Under the pieces are notes generated by a model. The model was given only the letters and a program-made list of their open reading frames with translations, searched no databases and was not told the origin of the DNA. A stretch of 9,037 nucleotides of DNA, taken from positions 12,017 to 21,053 of the forward strand of contig DAQW01000127.1 of the NCBI GenBank assembly GCA_002503045.1. Direction: 5' to 3'. Below, piece after piece: positions 6,595 through 9,037 of the stretch. Position numbers and translations under genes: made by a program. The DNA comes from Euryarchaeota archaeon UBA39 (GTDB taxonomy: Archaea; Thermoplasmatota; Poseidoniia; Poseidoniales; Thalassarchaeaceae). The stretch's first letter is position 1, and each line of letters starts with the position of its first letter.

Positions 6595-7530
6595 TCAGAC
6601 CTCTCTGGCCATAGCAGGGACGCCCTTACCCATATGCATAGCGCTCCCAAGAGACATTGCCAATACTTTTTCTCCTATTTTGAGAGAAGTAACTGGAATT
6701 GATGATCCTGATGATGTTAACAAGCGCACAGTCTCCGCTTGTTGAAGTAAAATTTGCCCCTCAACTCCTTTATCTGAACTAAAACGAACCAAAAGAAATG
6801 GACGATGTTCAATTTTCAGACGACCTATTGTAGAGGAACGGCTTTTTCCATCTACTGAAATTATAGAAAGAGACATTCCAGAACATAATTCTTGAAGATA
6901 ATGCGTTTCTTGTCCATCAGATAAAACGTAAGCATGTATGGCTCCAGCATTGACTCTGAAAGGTCTTGTTGGAACATGAGGATTCTCATTTACTTCTGCC
7001 TGCACTAACAACATACAAGATGAAAATGAACCGATACATAGCCCTTCATCTGGATTCATACGTTCAATGAGATCTATACACACTCGTTCTCCAATACCAC
7101 CATCTTCAATTGAATTAACAGTGACTTCAATCATTTCCAATTTTGAATTTTGAACTAATCTATCGTTGCGTTTTGAACTCAATGTTTGCGCTTTAGACCA
7201 CATCTCCTCTTGGAATGGGAGTAACATCGCATCTACTCCAAGTTCTAGTGCAAATATTGCTCCTTGGATATCTTCTATGCGATTAATTACTGCACAAATT
7301 CTGGTACCTGTACCGGAGGAATCAGCAATCAAATTCTCTAAAGGAATCATTGTCCAATCTGGACAATCAACTAGCACCCATTCAACCATCCCCATCAAAC
7401 TTCGAATCGATTCACGATCAGAATCATCTGAGATATCTTTGCGAACAACTCCTTCAGAGTTTTCTGAAAGAATCCTATCAGGAATAAATGGGAAGTTAGG
7501 AGGATTTTTCCCCTCAGACCAAATCTCCAT
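6595..7530 (-). CDS. aroB': 3-Dehydroquinate synthase II (archaeal type)
   Basis: DHQ synthase II (EC 1.4.1.24) uses NAD+ to oxidatively deaminate and cyclise ADH to 3-dehydroquinate, replacing bacterial AroB. The family is recognised from long conserved blocks: WTMIPLENLIA (59-69), LELGVDAMLL (95-104), GERVCIDLIERMNPDEG (147-163), RPFRVNAGAIHAYVL (189-203), SGMSLSIISVDGKSRSSTIG (217-236), LKIEHRPFLLV (238-248) and the LQQAET block (262-267). The last stretch, SAMHMGKGVPAMARE (296-310), takes the place of the usual RHFG-type ending and is divergent. The N-terminal 55 residues are also unlike the usual start of the family. At 311 residues it is near the short end of the family range. GAGGTG at 7536-7541 lies five bases before the ATG and overlaps the upstream TGA. 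It follows ADH synthase by nine bases, matching the order of the reactions. Function is confident; effects of the divergent ends are unknown. Confidence 0.92.
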   Translation of the reverse strand: MEIWSEGKNPPNFPFIPDRILSENSEGVVRKDISDDSDRESIRSLMGMVEWVLVDCPDWTMIPLENLIADSSGTGTRICAVINRIEDIQGAIFALELGVDAMLLPFQEEMWSKAQTLSSKRNDRLVQNSKLEMIEVTVNSIEDGGIGERVCIDLIERMNPDEGLCIGSFSSCMLLVQAEVNENPHVPTRPFRVNAGAIHAYVLSDGQETHYLQELCSGMSLSIISVDGKSRSSTIGRLKIEHRPFLLVRFSSDKGVEGQILLQQAETVRLLTSSGSSIPVTSLKIGEKVLAMSLGSAMHMGKGVPAMAREV

Positions 7531-7535
7531 TATTT

Positions 7536-7541
7536 CACCTC
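7536..7541 (-). promoter_or_regulatory. DHQ synthase II ribosome binding site overlapping the ADH synthase stop
   Basis: The minus-strand junction reads TGAGGTGAAATAATG: the TGA stop of ADH synthase shares bases with GAGGTG, which is five bases from the next ATG. The layout and 9-base gap are the same as at the aroK-aroC junction. Confidence 0.75.
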
Positions 7542-8337
7542 AAAGAAAGGAAAGAGCAGTTTCTACATTTTCGCCATCATGAACAATTGATCTTACTGCC
7601 TTTACTCTAGCACCAGGATTGTCAGAACCGAATATTTGTCTCCCCATACAAACCCCAGAACCACCTGCAATGATAGATTGTTCTACAATGGATAGGGTTT
7701 CATCAAAAGATAAACCAGTACCTCCTGCAATTAAAACAGGTATTGGAACCGCTGAAGTGACGATTTCAAAGGATTTTATGGAACCTGTCCAAGGGACCTT
7801 AACTACGTCGCATCCGATTTCATATGCGATTCGTGCAGCGTGCGCTACTCCTTTTGTTTCATCCTCAGGGTCAACAATTAGATTTGGGCCTCTGGGGTAA
7901 ACCATTCCTAATGTAGGGACACCATGATTCCAAGAATCGGAGGTGATTTGGCCGAGATCATAGAGCATTTCAGGCTCAGCATCATCTCCTAGATTCACTT
8001 GACCAGAAACTGCAACTGCACCTCTAGCAATTACTTCATCCACATTCCCGACAGTTACCTTAGACTGTGAATTAGTACCACCATGAATTGTTGAAGCAGA
8101 AAGATGACACACGAAGCCATCCCAAGATGTTCGACGATATTGATGAGTTAACACACCTTTCTGCAAAACTACTGCATCAGCTCCCCCTTTAATCACCGAA
8201 TCAATGACTGAATCTATCTTATCTAATCCCATTTCAGGATATCCAGACAGACCATGGTCCATTGGAATCCATACGCCTCGACCACCAGGAAGTAACCTAG
8301 AAAGAACTGCAGTTTGTTCATCACTGGGTTCGCTCAT
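7540..8337 (-). CDS. aroA': 2-amino-3,7-dideoxy-D-threo-hept-6-ulosonate (ADH) synthase
   Basis: This class I aldolase-type TIM barrel (DhnA/FbaB family; EC 2.2.1.10) makes ADH from 6-deoxy-5-ketofructose 1-phosphate and aspartate semialdehyde, the archaeal entry to the shikimate pathway. With the ATG at 8335-8337 it has 265 residues. PMDHG (25-29) carries the conserved Asp27. HLSASTI is near 78-84. YPRG has Tyr147. CDVVKVPWTG (176-185) holds the Schiff-base Lys180. IAGGTG and CMGRQIFG are the phosphate-binding end, and the C-terminus (IVH, then VETAL) resembles MJ0400. Asp, Tyr and Lys match the residues described for MJ0400. One change is VSGQVNLG where that enzyme, from memory, has SIHVNVG. 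A TTG at 8353-8355 would add six residues but has no well-spaced ribosome site. The ATG overlaps the regulator gene by 17 bases. A role as fructose-bisphosphate aldolase is less likely in this operon. Confidence 0.93.
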   Translation of the reverse strand: MSEPSDEQTAVLSRLLPGGRGVWIPMDHGLSGYPEMGLDKIDSVIDSVIKGGADAVVLQKGVLTHQYRRTSWDGFVCHLSASTIHGGTNSQSKVTVGNVDEVIARGAVAVSGQVNLGDDAEPEMLYDLGQITSDSWNHGVPTLGMVYPRGPNLIVDPEDETKGVAHAARIAYEIGCDVVKVPWTGSIKSFEIVTSAVPIPVLIAGGTGLSFDETLSIVEQSIIAGGSGVCMGRQIFGSDNPGARVKAVRSIVHDGENVETALSFL

Positions 8338-9010
8338 GCTCTGCCCATGAGTCAAGACCTATTGAGTCCTCTTCCTCTAATGTACTCTCTTGAGATTCTA
8401 GCCAATGAGGCATGGCTTCGATATATGTGCCAATAATATTCGCCTCTGCATGAACCAAATGTTCAGCCACTGTAGAACGACTAAGATTCGAACGTACAGC
8501 AATATCTTCGAGTTTACACCCACGAGGAGCTTTGTACCAACCCAAATCAAAAGCTATGCGAAGTATCTCTTCTTGTCGTTTTGTGATTAACCCAGGCGCT
8601 AGATCTTCTGGTTGGACTCCTCCTGCGGAAATTCTGTCTGCACGCATGAATGAGAAAAGTCGGTCCTTCTTTGCCTTTACAGCACTCCTACTTCCTCTGA
8701 TTATGTACGTAAATCCATTCGAGTCCAAACGAGTCCCAGGACGGATAATACATGACATCGATTTCAAAATCAATTCAGCGAATGATTCAATCATTGAAAT
8801 AATCAAGACAAATGCATCATCGGAAGAAGAGGGTTCTGCGAGAACTTCCCGGACAAAAAACATTGAATTTCTTTGAAGATCATCTAGAGAACGACCTGCG
8901 ATTAATTCTACTCTTACTGAAACCACCAAACTGCCCGAAGTTTGTTCTAAAACGCCCAAAATTGTTGCACTTTGACAATTTTCCAATATTGGGACCAAAA
9001 GAGGTTGCAT
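8321..9010 (-). CDS. HTH_10 (bacterio-opsin-activator type) transcription regulator, possibly 5' partial
   Basis: This is an archaeal regulator with a C-terminal HTH_10 domain. Residues 141-192 contain TKRQEEILRIAFDLGWYKAP, then the helix-turn-helix LEDIAVRSNLSRSTVAEHL, the classic Bat-type pattern. The N-terminal 140 residues are mixed alpha/beta with no recognised ligand-binding motif. They contain GFTYIIRGSRSAVKAKKDRL (99-118), which is like the segment preceding HTH_10 in related proteins. The tail from about 205 is acidic (TLEEEDS). From the ATG at 9008-9010 the protein is 229 residues. However, this ATG has no ribosome site, and the frame stays open through base 9037, adding FFWRRDRLR with no other start, so the true N-terminus may lie beyond the window. 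It is the first visible gene of the aromatic operon, and its end overlaps ADH synthase. A role in controlling this operon and itself is inferred from position only. Confidence 0.88.
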   Translation of the reverse strand: MQPLLVPILENCQSATILGVLEQTSGSLVVSVRVELIAGRSLDDLQRNSMFFVREVLAEPSSSDDAFVLIISMIESFAELILKSMSCIIRPGTRLDSNGFTYIIRGSRSAVKAKKDRLFSFMRADRISAGGVQPEDLAPGLITKRQEEILRIAFDLGWYKAPRGCKLEDIAVRSNLSRSTVAEHLVHAEANIIGTYIEAMPHWLESQESTLEEEDSIGLDSWAEHERTQ

Positions 9011-9037
9011 TCTAAGGCGATCTCTACGCCAAAAGAA

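Noticed and set aside
8338..8355. TTG start extending ADH synthase by six residues (MTHGQS)
   Set aside because: The nearest GAGGA is 11 bases away, the residues do not resemble the family N-terminus, and an ATG lies just downstream; the extension is still possible.
9016..9030. GGCG-ATCTCTA-CGCC inverted repeat before the regulator
   Set aside because: The arms are only four bases and the region may be coding if the regulator starts upstream; it is not distinguishable from chance.
1..9037. CRISPR arrays, tRNA/rRNA genes, insertion sequences, attachment sites
   Set aside because: I looked through both strands by eye; coding genes cover almost everything and no spaced repeats, cloverleaf candidates or transposase frames are visible.

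Overview
The window is gene-dense, AT-rich archaeal DNA. The strongest evidence is a run of archaeal-type early aromatic genes: 2-amino-3,7-dideoxy-D-threo-hept-6-ulosonate (ADH) synthase, 3-dehydroquinate synthase II and a GHMP-family shikimate kinase. At their head is an HTH_10 (bacterio-opsin-activator type) regulator, a family essentially confined to archaea. Strong GAGGT ribosome sites, compact operons and the protein style suggest a mesophilic euryarchaeon. My best guess is the Thermoplasmatota / marine group II (Poseidoniales) area, but that placement is inference and not proven by the sequence.

Left part, + strand (3-3277): the tail of one operon. It holds a MoxR-family AAA+ ATPase whose 5' end lies outside the window, a DUF58 protein with two N-terminal membrane segments, and an unrecognised six-helix membrane protein. 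MoxR-DUF58 pairs are known partners in a chaperone-like or complex-assembly role. The third protein replaces the transglutaminase or VWA proteins often found next to such pairs, and is the least explained gene here.

Right part, - strand (read from 9037 down to 3278): HTH_10 regulator, ADH synthase, dehydroquinate synthase II, shikimate kinase, chorismate synthase, aspartokinase. Neighbours overlap by 17 bases or are separated by 9, 2, 9 and 21 bases, so this looks like one operon. ADH synthase condenses an aspartate-semialdehyde carbon skeleton with a deoxy-ketohexose phosphate. DHQ synthase II deaminates and cyclises the product, the kinase phosphorylates shikimate, and chorismate synthase makes chorismate. 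The aspartokinase at the end supplies the aspartyl phosphate that leads to aspartate semialdehyde. The operon therefore joins the precursor supply to the pathway that uses it. The genes for steps 3, 4 and 6 (dehydroquinase, shikimate dehydrogenase, EPSP synthase) and aspartate-semialdehyde dehydrogenase are not in the window.

The two operons converge with no space between them: the stop codon of the membrane protein and that of the aspartokinase abut as TAA|TTA. No stretch over 35 bases is non-coding. I see no RNA genes, mobile elements or CRISPR arrays. Both operon promoters must lie outside the window. I find no wholly new system. The points most worth a second look are the divergent aspartokinase, the regulator at the head of the aromatic operon, and the MoxR/DUF58/six-helix protein unit.
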